Positions 21,365 through 33,756 are shown, numbered from the stretch's first letter. The stretch is DNA of 64,000 bases from Styela clava (GCF_964204865.1 NC_135262.1:4402001-4466000), one strand, 5' to 3'. Made by a program: numbers and translations. Notes: generated by a model not told the origin, from the sequence alone.

Positions 21365-24300
21365 ATGTCTTGCAGGCGGCATTTGGTTGAACTGTTTTAC
21401 GATGTTCTGTCCCCATATAGCTATATTTCTTTTAAGTTACTGAATCAATGCAGCAAGCAGTGGAAAAGTATGGATCTTCAGTTACGTCCGGTTCTTGTAG
21501 GCGGGATATTCAAGGAGATTGGAAATCAGGCTCCTCGCATACTTCCTATCAGGGGAAAGTAAGTACTCAGGTTTCTTTCTATCTATCATATGGTTATTTT
21601 AATCAGCAAAAAAGGCAACTGTCTCAATTATCTGAGTTAATGGATGTTTTTTGTATTAGCGGTTTTATTTTTGTACATTTAGTTCCTCTTTCTCATTTTA
21701 GCGATTACCAGTCTACTGGTCATAGGGTTAGGAGAGGACATTTAAGTATTTATCATTTAAAGGTGATTTTCATTGTGTAGTGCGCCATGTTCCTTGTCTA
21801 GTTGGTAGATTCAGTATGGGATATTCAACTAATCAGTCAGTCGATCAAGCATTGCTGCATTAGAAACACAGGCATAAATCTCAAGCATTTGAAATGACTA
21901 ACTGGTTTTGGTTATCTATTCTTATTCCGAACAAGAACTTGTAACCAGATGAGAGAACGTATGGCGTATATATTGATTTGCCTTATAGGCTTTCCTCTGC
22001 GATAAATATAAATTTCTGTCCTAAGTTGAAGTTGTGATGCTGGATTTGAGGGGCTCGAAACATGCTCCCCACATACGACGAAAGCAAGTACCGGTACCGC
22101 ATATTATATCTCAGTGCGCCAAATTTTTTCAATTTCAACTTACTGATTTCTCCGTTTTATAGTATTGTGAGTAATTATAGTAGATTAATAGTTATGCTAC
22201 AATTTTGCTTGAATATCTAAAATTGAAAACAAGCTTGGCATAAAAAACATGAAATTACCAGGCTGAATCAATTGTATTTTTATGCTCCAGCTTATAGGCA
22301 GATTTTCTTAATCTAGTTTGGTCAATCAATCAATCAATCGTTTATTTTGTCATCACAAAAAAACACGTTCAAACATAAAGTGACACAATGAATAAATTAC
22401 AGTACTAATCATGTTTTTGCGTGACCGGAGTCGCGAGGGACCTAAGAAGGTCTTCAAGCAGCGACACCTACAGCGCTACAGGTTAGAATAAATATAGTTA
22501 AATGAGGGATAAAATGAATAAATCCTAGGAATAAGTCACAACTGATACAATTACAGCGACATTCGAAATGTACGCGATTATGACACAGTAAAACAGTAAC
22601 TTTCACGGAATAATTACTAACAACTAATAAAAACGCGAGGAAAACAAGATAAAAGCACAGAAGAAATATAGGAAGGGCAAGTTTGGCGGAATATGTAACT
22701 AAAAGCAATATAAGGCAAACAGTAAATCGAAAACATTTACAGCAAATGCAATTTAGGAGGCACTTACGAAAAATTGATAGAGTCTAATGAGGAATACAAA
22801 CAAACTATTACATCTATATAATGTACATAATAAAGAGGAAAAGATAAAACGGCCTGGTCATTGAAAATAATAGCGAACGTAGGAGGGCAATAAGCTATCG
22901 CTCTCCACTCTGAACGATTTTTGAATCAACTATTAACACAAGTCACAGAAGGCACAAGTCACAGAAACATTGCGGCCAAATTAAGACAAAGATAAAGACA
23001 AATTAAGCTATGAATCTCATAGGTATGCAAACCGCTGACTATAACAGTATATACAATTCCGACTTTCACGAGTCTAACACAGACTGACAGATTGGATTTA
23101 ATGTGAGAAATTGTAACAGTGTACGTAGTATAAAATATACTTTTCTGAGATAAAGAGTTTTAAGATTTTAATGCTGTATAGTGTCTATATATGTTACGCA
23201 TGCATAAGATTATATGTTTGAAAAATATTTTTCTAAACTACAACTTGTGCTTCTCGTCTTTTTAAAATTGATTGAGTGCTTCTTTCGGTGTTCTCCCAGC
23301 CCCAAAAAATTGCTTATTAAAGTGTTTCAGGAAATGTTCAACAGCTATATTTGTTGTACAGTATTGTGTTTCAAATTGGAGGGGTGAACCTCCAACTTTT
23401 TGTCCGATATATTCCATTATTTACTTGATTTCTGGTTCTCTTTTTAGCTCTTCCTTTGTCATCTGAAATTATTGATATAGGCCTACAGCTGTGTGGGATA
23501 TTGTTGTGTCATTTAGTACTGAAAAAGTGGACATACTTACTCAATTGTTCTGTTCTATGTAGAGGTTTCACATTGCCATATTGTATGCTTTCTTTTGAGG
23601 ACCGTATTTTCCGTCAAATAAGCTGATTTTCTGGAACACCAGTTTTGTTCCAATTTTCTGGGGGCAACTTTTTGGGCAGCGCTGCCTATCTTCAATCAAT
23701 ATTATTATGTGTAGTAAATGATGAAAACAAGTAGCTTTGGCACATGTACTGTAATGTAAACATGTTGAAGCAGTGGTTCTCAAACTTCTTGGTATTGTGA
23801 CGCTGATATATGATCAACTTGCGACTCCTCATGAAAACGTCTTGATACCTTTTAATAAAAGACCTCTTTTTTATTTAAATTATGCCTGAAGACTACTATC
23901 ATGGTGTCAATATTAAATCCTTCGAGTCAAGGCGCAGACAAAGTCCTGAACGTCGCTCAACAACGCTCGATATGCCCATGTTCATGAAAGGATCAGAAAT
24001 GCATGACATGCATGGTTCGAGCTGACCTATCCTCAGTGTTTGTGTTGTCATAATTGGAACAGCAACAAATGATCCGTGACGTTAGCGATATATACGTTAT
24101 ATTGTCATCTCCAGTTCTCAAGTGTTATTCAAACGAGAATTTTAACTCTCCTACGAACCGCAGGTACAATTCCTCAAAAGCAGAACGCCCTAGCAAAATT
24201 GAAACGACGCACATTGGGCTTCGCGACGCCCACTTTGAGAACCACGGTGTTAAAGGAAAGAAAGATAGCGCAATGGCAAGGAGCTGGGGAATATAAGTAT

Positions 24301-27300
24301 AAATGAATAAAGCAAAATAGAATGCACATTGGTGTTGAACTTTCAAGCAGAGAAAAAAGTAATGCAGCTTTCCTGCCTCAGATTATTTGGTAATAATATA
24401 AAAAAATCCTTTTTTTATTGCTAAAAATCGGCGCTGTTTGTTTGCAGAGTCGACTTATTAGCCGTAACATACAGTACTTTGTTCAGTTTCTGTGACATTT
24501 TAGACTTGATATAAAGTTAGTGTTTTTGCAAAGGTTCACTCACAAAATGTATTTCAAGTTTTCATTCAATACCCCGTAGCTCTTATCACTTCAGTTTTTT
24601 GTAACCTCACTCACTAGATTTACAGGATTCCTGAATAGGATTGGATTTTTGAATACCGTACTTGGAAGAAGAAAAGTCAATGCAATAACTCGATCATATA
24701 GTAATTGATTTGTCTATCCTTTCATAACCAGTTTATGGGTAGGGAACCAGTCAGTTAGTGCAGAACTATCTGTATATTATATATAAATATGATTGTTTCA
24801 AATGACTGTGTAGCTGAATTATTGCAATTAATGAATGATTCGTTTTTTGTCAGGATAAATTGTTATTTCAATGTGGAAATCAGTATTTTTGAGAAATGTC
24901 TTTAAAGCGCCATTTGGTGGAATTGTTCTACGACGTTTTGTCACCCTATAGTTATATTTCTTTTAAATTTGCTAAGAAACCTTAGCAAACAATGGAATAC
25001 CATGAATCTTCAGCTTCGTCCTGTTCTCGTTGGTGGAATTTTCAAATCTGTTAAAATTCAGGAACCTTTGACCCATCCTACTAAAGGAAGGTGAGTGTAG
25101 ATCATGTATGTCAGAGTGTCGAAGCCATTAAATAACAATACAAAAGAGAACATTCCTAAAATTTTGAATCTCAAACGCATACAAAAAATCCACCGCTGCC
25201 AATCAGCTCGGTTCTTTTGGCACATTCTTAATGAAATCGCCACAAAATTTTTTCGCTGCTCAAACTTCCTAATTGACAATTTCTGCCGAGTCTGATTCTT
25301 CGCTCGCTTGGAATTAAAAAAAATTAGGCATTCGGATGCCACCGCTATCGTTGCGAATAAAATTCATCACACTACTCATGGAGATGGAGGGATACAATAA
25401 CTTTCTCATACTGCAAAAATTGTTGTAGAATCGTTCGTCAGCCAGGGCACACAATATTTGGCAGGTTCGTTTCTAAAACTTGGATGCAGTGAAACTTGCA
25501 TTTGTACACAATAATATGCTTTAACAGCCTTGCCCAGACTCAAATACTATATGCTTATATCGTATTTTGCCCATGCAAAGTGCTATGGTATTGCTGTTTT
25601 GAAACACACAAAATTCGCTGCATGAAACTGATTCAAGGCAATTTTGGGAGGTATGTTATCAAAATCACTCAACATCAGACAGTTCAACATTAGAGTTTAA
25701 AACTCAAAAATATATTGCCTAACTAAGATGTCGTCTTATATGCACATGACTAAAAATTGGGCTTATACACGCATAACTCTGAACTGGAAAGATCGAACTG
25801 GAGAGTTTGACAGTGATAGTGAGGATGATTATGAGGAATTTTGAGACACTTCTTACCGTTATTAATAAAAGTAAAACATAGCGACTATGGTTATCATTTC
25901 TATTACCCTACATTCTCGCATATATGTCAATCACGCATATAAGCCGACCCTACAAATCGTAACACGTCGTATCACAGTTAAGAATATCCAAGTATTCGAA
26001 TACTTTTTCGCCTGATTTTTGAATAATAGCCACTTTTCGCCCACATCACGGTGTTTCGTTGACAAGAAAAGTATTAAAACAAATTTTAGCACTTTGCCAC
26101 ATATTAAAATGACAACGATAAATAAAATCGACACTTTGATTGTTTATCTTCTTTGCGACCCTGCACCTCATATTGTTGCGACACATTTGCATGGTTGTGT
26201 GTTGGGCATTGCCGCCATTTCTTTGCAATGCTTCTTATTTTACACGTTATATCCATTACGTCGCAAAATTGAACATTATATTGTTAAAAGTTGTATCTCT
26301 GTCCGGTAGAATGTAATAAGCCATGTCATGTGTGGTCATGACTGAAAAGATATTATCGTTGATAACATTCTAAAGGAGGTTTTTGAAGTTTACACAATGC
26401 GAGGATATACGTATATATTATTTTAATAATAAATTAATTAAAGTATTGAATGGAAAAGAGTTTTTGAAATAAAATTCAGTACCGTATTCCTTGACGAATA
26501 AGTCTACCCGACAAATAAGAAGAAACCTATTTTCAGCACTGAACCATATAGCACTCCAATAAGACGGGACAGAAAAATAGCTTCTTTGTTGGTCAGCTAA
26601 ACACCGATATGTATCCATAATTTTATATAGTTAGAACCAGGTTTTGCTTGTTTCAGGTAAAATAATACTCACAGCATTAATTCTTACCAATAAAATGGTA
26701 GCTTTTATTGGCGGAAATTGTGTTTAGTTTGGTATAGTTGTTTATTTCAATTATGTAGCTCAACTTTTTACTCCCTGACTATACCCCCTATACTTATGTG
26801 TGATTGTTTGACTGAAGCCGCGGGATCTCTTCTAGAGGGGTGGCGCATCGTGCTTAGCCTTGGGAATACACTTGCGACCGCACTTCTGATTACACTTCGA
26901 AGGTTTGCAGGTCCACATTCGAACCCATACATACATTCAATATCTTTGAAATGATAGTTGGAAAGTTTAGTGGTTATTAATGATCAAATGAGTAAATTTA
27001 TTTATTCAAACAATTCAATACTCAGTTAGCTGTTGTTATCAGTGAGAGCCTGTTCTTCAATATGAGGTTTATATGTGCTTGTAGGGTTGACAGTTTGTGA
27101 TGATAATTTGGAATATTGTAATTAGCACTGTGAAAATTATTGGTATTATTGGCACTCCTCTTATCAGCGTTGGTGTGAATATCACTGCCGCTCTTTTCCT
27201 TTCAGTATCGACTCAATCTGGCATTTACTCAGTTCTGCATGATTTCATTAATAGATATTGGAGTCGCAGGTCCGTGAAATGAGATTTAAATTTGGTTTAA

Positions 27301-28347
27301 TCTTGTACATGCGAGTAATTTCAATCTCTTTGCGTTGCAAAGCCTCTAATTTATTATCTATGCCTATGGCATTACAATGCCCTAACTAGCTTGTCATAAG
27401 ATCAATAACCAAAATTTTTGCTCCTGCGCTACTAGAAAGCCTATGTTAAATGAAGGTTTGGTTTGTGGTTTCACCCAGTTTTTTGTATCTGGCTCCTCAG
27501 CCCTAGAGTAAAAATCATGAATTCAAACTTTCAATGATGATTATCGAAGTGGAAAAATTCTGACACTAAATCAAATATTATTTAGTTAAGTAAGCATTCT
27601 CAACAGACAATTAGCAAAGGATTGCATGGGGGAAAAACTTTTTGTTCAGGCTAACGTTTTTTATTTGAAATATTGTTTTCTGAGATGGGGATGGAGTCAG
27701 AACTTTCTCCAGCATGGAGTCTGTGTTCAGAGTCAAAACTTTTGTTAACCAGAGTTGGAGTTATTTTTAAAATTGCTAGGAGTTGAGTCGGTTGAAAGTT
27801 TTTCAAGACCACATAACACTCCTATCACTAAATATCTGGAATGGATTATTAACAATCATCATTTGTTCTCAGGTACATGTTTGAAGATCTTGACCGAATA
27901 TCTGGATACTATCGCGTTCCGTTCAGACTTTCGAAAAACATAGAACAGGATTTCTTTGCGAAAGGTTCTGTTAAAGCTCAGCGTCTGTTGACTTATGTAC
28001 AGGAGAAATCACCGGACCTATTGAATGGAATTTCAGATGAGATTTTCAAAAGAATCTGGGTTGACAATATTGACATTTCTGAGAAAAAAAGCTTACGAGA
28101 AGCGTGTGAAGCAGCTGGATTGTCCTCCACAGAATCTTCCAATGCTTTGGATGAAATAAATCATCAATCTGTTAAGGAAGGGCTGAAGAAAGCTACTTCG
28201 TATGCTATTGAGTGCGGGGTGTTTGGCACTCCTACCTATATTTTACACAGAAATGGAAAGAAGGACATGTTATTTGGTACTGATAGAATCTTCCTTCTTG
28301 CTCATTATTTGAATGAACCTTGGCCAGTGTTCCCAAATGAGGAATAA
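21365..28347 (+). CDS. GSTK1: Glutathione S-transferase kappa, two coding exons
   Basis: Exon 1 is 21365-21558 (donor GTAAGT, phase 2) and exon 2 is 27873-28347 (acceptor TTCTCAG, stop TAA). The join gives an intact protein of 222 aa, against about 226 in human. Kappa GSTs have a DsbA-like thioredoxin fold and conjugate or reduce substrates with glutathione in mitochondria and peroxisomes (family knowledge). The N-terminus ELFYDVLSPYS places the catalytic-type serine at residue 16, as in the human enzyme. RPVLVGGI follows, then the helical insertion, the FGTP cis-proline loop (about 182-185) and FGTDR (about 199-203), equivalent to the glutathione-binding FGSDR. An upstream ATG at 21362 adds one Met; 21365 is chosen by alignment with the duplicate exon. 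No peroxisomal C-terminal tripeptide is seen. The 6.3-kb intron holds a frameshifted duplicate exon 1. Only this exon 2, of five copies in the window, keeps a normal acceptor and an open frame. Confidence 0.82.
22322..22490 (-). mobile_element. Possible reversed non-LTR retrotransposon 3' end
   Basis: On the minus strand a GAAGACCTTCTTAGGTCCCT-type segment leads into GACAAAATAAACGATTGATT and a TGAT-type simple-repeat tail (22322-22340). This is typical of LINE 3' ends. No reverse-transcriptase frame is visible, and the 5' limit is unknown. Confidence 0.35.
23771..24247. mobile_element. Non-autonomous hAT element, 477 bp
   Basis: The left end CAGTGGTTCTCAAACTTCTT and the reverse complement of the right end, CCGTGGTTCTCAAAGTGGGC, match at 13 of the first 14 positions. 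The 8-mers TGTTGAAG (23763-23770) and TGTTAAAG (24248-24255) match at 7 of 8. It lies in the GST kappa intron. Confidence 0.75.
24896..25090 (+). pseudogene. Duplicate GST kappa exon 1, frameshifted
   Basis: This parallels exon 1 at 21365: it begins MSLKRHLVELFYDVLSPYSY, ends in a GTGAGT donor, and has the same intended splice phase (it would complete an Arg codon with exon 2). One extra T in the run at 24968-24970 shifts the frame and brings a TAG about 14 bases later. It sits in the intron of the intact gene. Either it is a dead alternative first exon, or the extra T is an assembly error and it is usable. Confidence 0.8.
26837..26930 (+). mobile_element. tRNA-derived SINE-like repeat, copy 3
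   Basis: GGGGTGGCGCATCGTGCTTA, GGAATACACTTGCGACCGCA, CTTCTGATTACACTTCG and CATTCGAACCC (B-box-like) align with copies at 7801 and 14650. It lies in the GST kappa intron. Confidence 0.55.
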
Positions 28348-28408
28348 TGACAGAAAATAACTGATTCCTCCATCAAGTCTATTGATAAATATGCATGAGG
28401 GGCCTGAG

Positions 28409-28711
28409 CAGTGGTTGGCAACCCTTTTTCAGTGACGGACCGGTAACATCTGACCAAAATTTTGGCGGACCACCTTCATACAAATTACAGACAAACTTAT
28501 CTAACGTGATAATTTATACGCGCTAGGAAAGTTGACAATACATTCAAAAACAAAGTAGTTTTTGTAGTTGTCAATTTTGAAAATCTGACCACACATACTG
28601 GTAACAATGCTATTAGGGCATTGTACGTTTTTTGTGTCACCTTTCTGCGGGCCGGTAGTACTCTTTCCGTGGACCGGCGATGGGCCACGGCCCGGTGGTT
28701 GCCGACCACTG
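28409..28711. mobile_element. hAT-type MITE, 303 bp (twin at 48042)
   Basis: The left end CAGTGGTTGGCAACCCTTTT and the reverse complement of the right end, CAGTGGTCGGCAACCACCGG, match at 14 of 15. GGACCGG and CGGCCCGG motifs lie just inside. The copies downstream of the GST-kappa-like ORFs at 34.4 and 42.5 kb have the uninterrupted sequence. Flanking 8-mers do not match clearly. Confidence 0.7.
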
Positions 28712-30582
28712 TTCTATAGTATAAGTAGGCATTCGGTTGATATTGTGCATAGCCTATTGCTGACGTAGCTACATAAAAATACAGATTGGAAATCTTCTTG
28801 AAAATAAACTATTTTCTAATCTTCGATTCGATTGGCGGTTCTATTATCCACACAACAAACTACGGATATCTCCTGTCACCCCTTTAACAATTAGCTCTGA
28901 ATTCATTGTTTGCAACACAGTATCTCATTATTGTTGTTATTTAAATGTATAACAGTCTTGTTCGGTGTGCCTACCATGTGATTTATTGCAGATTCATGCC
29001 GTGTTTCACTGTAATATAAGACCTAGCCAGAAATTTTGGAATGATTTTAATGCAAGCCCTCTCTTTAAAAGAAGACCTAGTCGATAGCGCGAACTTTTTT
29101 GACCTAAGCAATAGCAAGAAATCTTTTCCACACAATTTAAATGAATAATCTAAAACGTGTGAGAGGGGGAAAAGGTTCAATGACCTGAATAATCTATGTT
29201 CAGCATTTTTTTGCTAACAAAAACGTGTTATCGGTTTTCATATTTTGTATATTCTCTTCTTTGTAATTTTGTTTTTATTAAATAAAAGAAATTCTCTAAA
29301 AATAAGCCGTGGTATTATGGAGAAAATTGAAATAAAACCCTGTTTTATTTTCAGGGAAACACGGTATGCTTCTTGTATTACCTATATTATTTTGGCTTTG
29401 TAGCACAACCTTTTTGTGCACTAATGTTCTCATGAAAATTTCTTTAAAATGTTAAAATTTTAATTGGGGCAATTTTGTATTATTATTCATTTTATATTGC
29501 TCCCATATCATGTAAGATTATTGCATGCTTTGTCAGTGGCCACTACATTTTGATAAATATTTTAAATCAAGTTTTATTCCAAGCGAAATTTCGATCAAAC
29601 AGGTTCGAAAAACCCCAGTTCAATTGATTTTATTTATTATCATAAAAGATGCCAATCGAAAAAATGTGTAATAACAATTTGACGCGAAACACTCGAAGAT
29701 CACTCAACATTATTGAAATACACTTATTGTATGATTATATTATACCTGTGACCTTTGAATTTTTTATATTTAAACTATATCCATATAAAAATATTGACAA
29801 CCCCGGGACTGGGAACCTTATTTCAAAATCACTGTTCTTAATCAATGTCACAGATATGGGCAATGAAGCACTTTGCACCTGCAAAGTATCCAGTGATCCT
29901 GTCTCTCATGATCAACTTTCAAGAGATTCTAATCTGCGAACATGCAGGTTTTCAGCAGTGCAATGGCAAGCCTGTTCCAAACTTACCTATTGGTATGGCT
30001 GTCCAAGCGAACCGAATATTCAAAATCGAATCAAATTGCATAATATTCAAATTGTTTCAAGATTAATTTGCGAATCCTTAAAATAGGTACATGAAGCGGA
30101 AAAACCTATTGACTACCTTTGCACAGCGTTTTCCACCGGGCAAGTGGCGTCGCAGCGTTCTTAGAGGACTCTTGCCCTTCTGCATTACTGGTTTTCTGAT
30201 ATTTCTCTCTCCTTAATTTGTGTGAAAAAGGAATGCCCGATGGCATGTCATTAGCAATTTGGTCATGCATGGTCATAACTGAAAAGTTATTATCGGCTTG
30301 ATATTAAAAACATCACAAAAATATTCGATTCCAATCAAAAAAATATTCGATCTTGGACAGCCCTCGCTATTAACCAGTCAATTTAATTATATTTTATAAA
30401 CATGCAATACTTTACATGCCCCTTGTATACCCACAATTAGTGGAACCTTAATTCTGAAGCATGTAGCCTCAATTAAAATCAAAATTTTTATGAAATGATG
30501 TAAATAAAAATTCCTAACAATTATCAATATAAGCCTATTGAATTCCAGTAATATTTTTTAACCAATTGCTAAACTTCTCCAG
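28712..30582. other. K1 upstream region
   Basis: No independent gene is recognised. An open frame at 29649-30086 is discussed in the findings. The region ends at a conserved pyrimidine-rich acceptor, CTTCTCCAG, at 30574-30582. Confidence 0.4.
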
Positions 30583-30617
30583 GTTGCATGGTCATATTTT
30601 TTGTGAATATTATTTAG
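30583..30617 (+). promoter_or_regulatory. K1 5' leader: conserved acceptor and 9-codon uORF
   Basis: The sequence CTAAACTTCTCCAG|GTTGCATGG is shared by all six kelch genes and looks like the acceptor of a 5' UTR intron. The ATG at 30588 opens a short frame closed by TAG at 30615-30617, 15 bp before the kelch start. Confidence 0.5.
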
Positions 30618-30632
30618 AGTAATAACTTGACG

Positions 30633-32279
30633 ATGTCAAAGGTTTCAGATGATGAGTTTGATTTGGATATTGATGTAAATGAACACAATGCATTGATGAT
30701 GGGAAAAATGCATAGTATGAAAAAAGACGGACAACATTCTGACCTCGTCATCAAAGTAGTAAGTGAAGAGTTCCTGGTTCACAGGAACATGATGTCAGCG
30801 GGTTCTGATTATTTTAATGCGATGTTGTCACATGATAACTTGGAAAGCAACACTGGAATTGTTGATATGAAGGAAGTCGATGTCAATTCTGTGAAAGTTT
30901 GCATTGATTATATTTACACTGGAAAAGCTTCAATTACTTTGGAGAAAAGTGAACGACTACTCCATGTTGCAGCTTTGATGCAATTATCAGTACTTTGTGA
31001 TAAGATAGCTGTGTTTCTTGAAGCCAAGTTGGATGTGAAATCACTTCTCATCATCAAACAAATTGCTTCTATGTTTGAAATTCAAATATTAAAAACAGCA
31101 TGTGATGAATTTGCATTGACTAATATGGGAGCAATTTCACAGGAAGAATACTTCAATGAATTGGATGTGGAATTCATCTCTTTCATGGTTGGATCGAAAA
31201 ATTTAGATTATTCTGAGGATTCTAAACTTGCTGTTCTTCTGCAATGGATCAAAGCTGATATTGGCCAAAGAAAGAAGCTTCTTGTTGAAATGATAAATCT
31301 GATAAACCTGAACAATGTTTCATCTCGATATGCAACATTCTTAGTGGAAAATGAAAGCCTGTGTGTTGAATCACCTTTAATCATGAAATTATTGTTTCTC
31401 AAAATGACAGAGAAATTTGGTGTTAAAGGAGAATCTGCAAAAATCCCCGCTAATGCATCTGAATTCAATACTTTTGCTGTTTTTGACAAAACTTCGACGA
31501 AAATCAAAACATTCCATTCAGAACAAAATGAATGGCAAGAACTAAAAAATCTGCATGATAGTATGGTAGACAGCCTTTACACTGCAGTCATGGTGAAGGA
31601 TTTCATCTATGTTTTTATTGATGATAATCGTTCTGTATATCGTATTAATATTTCTGAACCAGATTCAACTTGGACGAGATTGTCTGATCAGCAATGTGAC
31701 CATGAAATGTATTTACAAGCAGCAGTTTGTAATGAATTCATTTATCTGTGTGGCAATGGTACATTGGAGGAGTACATTATCAGCAAAAATATGTGGAGTG
31801 TGGTGAAAAGTGAAAAGATTGTGCTAATGTATTGTACATTAGTTGGATTCCAGGAATCACTTTATGTGATTGGAGGTTACTCAGGTCGTAGTTTAGCATC
31901 TGTGAATCGATATTTACAACAATCCACTTGGTCTTCAGTCAAAGCAATGAATGTTCCTAGGCAGATTCCTGCCGCTACTGTTTATAGAAATCGAATATTT
32001 GTGGCAGGCGGATATGGTCTTGGATCCTTATCAAGTTCAGAGTTCTATGATGCACAAACAGATTCTTGGACAAATTTAGCCTCTATGACTGTTCCTCGGT
32101 ATGGTTTTAGCCTTTGCACTGTTGGTGATGAATTATTTGCAATAGGAAGTGATAAAGTCGGATCACAATTAGTTGAGAAATACAGTTTTGAATCAAATCG
32201 TTGGGAGCATCATATTAATATTCCAGAAAATATGAATATTGCTCCACTTGCCAGTCTGGCATATAAACTTCCGTCTTAG
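30633..32279 (+). CDS. BTB-BACK-Kelch protein K1
   Basis: Intron-less, 548 aa. The start is ATG in TTGACGATGTC; the preceding in-frame TTG is not used. A BTB domain spans about 26-130 (HSDLVIKV, FLVHRNMMSAGSDYFNAML, CIDYIYTGKASI, CDKIAVFL), BACK about 135-245, and Kelch repeats about 280-548. The best blades are the last three (SLYVIGGYSG, RIFVAGGYG, ELFAIGS), with the W-x6-M spacing of STWSSVKAM and DSWTNLASM. The earlier blades lack the Gly-Gly pair. KLHL proteins generally use BTB-BACK to bind Cullin-3 and Kelch to bind the substrate (family knowledge; the target is unknown here). It is near-identical to K4: Arg51/Lys, Asp192/Ala and Glu358/Asp are the only differences I see. A tunicate- or lineage-specific paralogue is likely, so no symbol is assigned. 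Confidence 0.93.
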   Translation: MSKVSDDEFDLDIDVNEHNALMMGKMHSMKKDGQHSDLVIKVVSEEFLVHRNMMSAGSDYFNAMLSHDNLESNTGIVDMKEVDVNSVKVCIDYIYTGKASITLEKSERLLHVAALMQLSVLCDKIAVFLEAKLDVKSLLIIKQIASMFEIQILKTACDEFALTNMGAISQEEYFNELDVEFISFMVGSKNLDYSEDSKLAVLLQWIKADIGQRKKLLVEMINLINLNNVSSRYATFLVENESLCVESPLIMKLLFLKMTEKFGVKGESAKIPANASEFNTFAVFDKTSTKIKTFHSEQNEWQELKNLHDSMVDSLYTAVMVKDFIYVFIDDNRSVYRINISEPDSTWTRLSDQQCDHEMYLQAAVCNEFIYLCGNGTLEEYIISKNMWSVVKSEKIVLMYCTLVGFQESLYVIGGYSGRSLASVNRYLQQSTWSSVKAMNVPRQIPAATVYRNRIFVAGGYGLGSLSSSEFYDAQTDSWTNLASMTVPRYGFSLCTVGDELFAIGSDKVGSQLVEKYSFESNRWEHHINIPENMNIAPLASLAYKLPS

Positions 32280-33588
32280 TAAATGCAATATGTATTGCAT
32301 CAGCATTAAGAATATAGGAAACAGGCCACTATGAGTTCCATTTGATTTTTAAGTGTTTCAATTTGATTAAATTATCTATTTTGATATTATATGTAGCAAA
32401 CAATGAATGATTATTATAGTACAATTTTCTGTAATTAAGACAAATTTTATTGATATGCTCATATATATGATCTTATTATTATGTTTGAAAAACTTAAACA
32501 AGTTGAATCATGTATTAATATTTCGTTTTATTCTATAGTTAGTCTTCATATGTATGTGTAGTTCTATATACTATATCGTTTAAATTTGGTTTGTTCCCTG
32601 AATGCATTTTTATTCAAAACATAACTTGATGGTGTGAAACTGGCCACTGTTTTTTACACCTGGTTTGCTTTTTCTCTCAAAAAGGAAGGCTGTTGAAGAA
32701 ATGAGCTTTGATAAATACTTTTCCAAGCGGATTTTAATTTAGGGAAAAGGCTTTCATCCTTTATGAGCCTTGCTTGCGGTTGAATTCAAAGGATGTATGC
32801 AGTACGTATTGATTTACTGTTTATTATCACAAATATTGTACTACGTTTTTCATTTGTTACATTTATCTTTACATATTTTTCGGCTTATTGTCTAAAAATC
32901 CCCTTGGCTTACTGCATTCAATATTGGTTTATCGCATCTTCCTTCACACTGAAATGCATTTTTTTCACCTGGTTCTATTCTGTAAAAATATTCTGTCTTC
33001 GACATGTGTAAAAATAAACTACTGATGACTGGTGGTTACAAAAGCTTAATTTGGAAGTGAGAGGGGACATTACACCCATTACAGTTTTAAGAAAAGTTCA
33101 TGATACAGTGGTCACTTGCTTTTCTATTGTCCTGTATAACATTGTGAGCATATATATATGATCGAACTATGGTAGCATGACAGTTTAACATCTTAGATTC
33201 AAATCCCATGGCCACCACCTAAATTAGTACGACTTTTATATCACAACCTAGATGATGTAAATACCATTTGTTAGCTTTTTATACTTCGCTTTCTTATATT
33301 CTTCATTTAATAATTCTTATACTTAGCTAATTCGTTGAATCAGACATGTGTTGTAGCATCGATGGCAATAAAATTCTGAGTCACCAACAAAATTTGTTAT
33401 TGTGCATTCCCAGATAAGGTTTTTACAATTTTAAATAATTGTGTTAAGAAGTTGGAATAAAAATTAATCAGGAATTTCTTCAAATATATTGTATGAAATG
33501 GTATGCATGTTACATTTTACTGCATTTAATATTGTGTTGTATTAAATTTAGTTTTATATCTAGTGAGTTGTCTAAATATTTGATTCTA
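32280..33588. other. K1 to relic-2 interval
   Basis: K1 3' flank. The undisturbed target site of the 52864 hAT insertion is at about 33245-33252 (ACCTAGAT once). A tRNA-like AGATTCAAATCCC motif lies near 33195 and recurs after the other kelch genes. No gene was seen. Confidence 0.45.
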
Positions 33589-33756
33589 ATGGAATTTGAT
33601 CTTGGTATCGATGAAATTGAACACAAGAACATGATGATGAAACGTGATGATTTGAAAAAGAAGAATCGCCATTCTGAAAAGAAGAATCTCACAATCAAAG
33701 TAGGAAATGAAGAGTTTCTGCAAAGTTTTCAATCTCAAATTTTGGGTTTTCCCTGA
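33589..33756 (+). pseudogene. Relic of a kelch gene 5' end (relic 2)
   Basis: The frame MEFDLGIDEIEHKNMMMKRD aligns with the kelch N-terminus (EFDLDIDVNEHNALMMGK), then LTIKVGNEEFL aligns with LVIKVGSEEFL, and it stops soon after. Nothing of the remaining BTB, BACK or Kelch follows. Confidence 0.7.
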
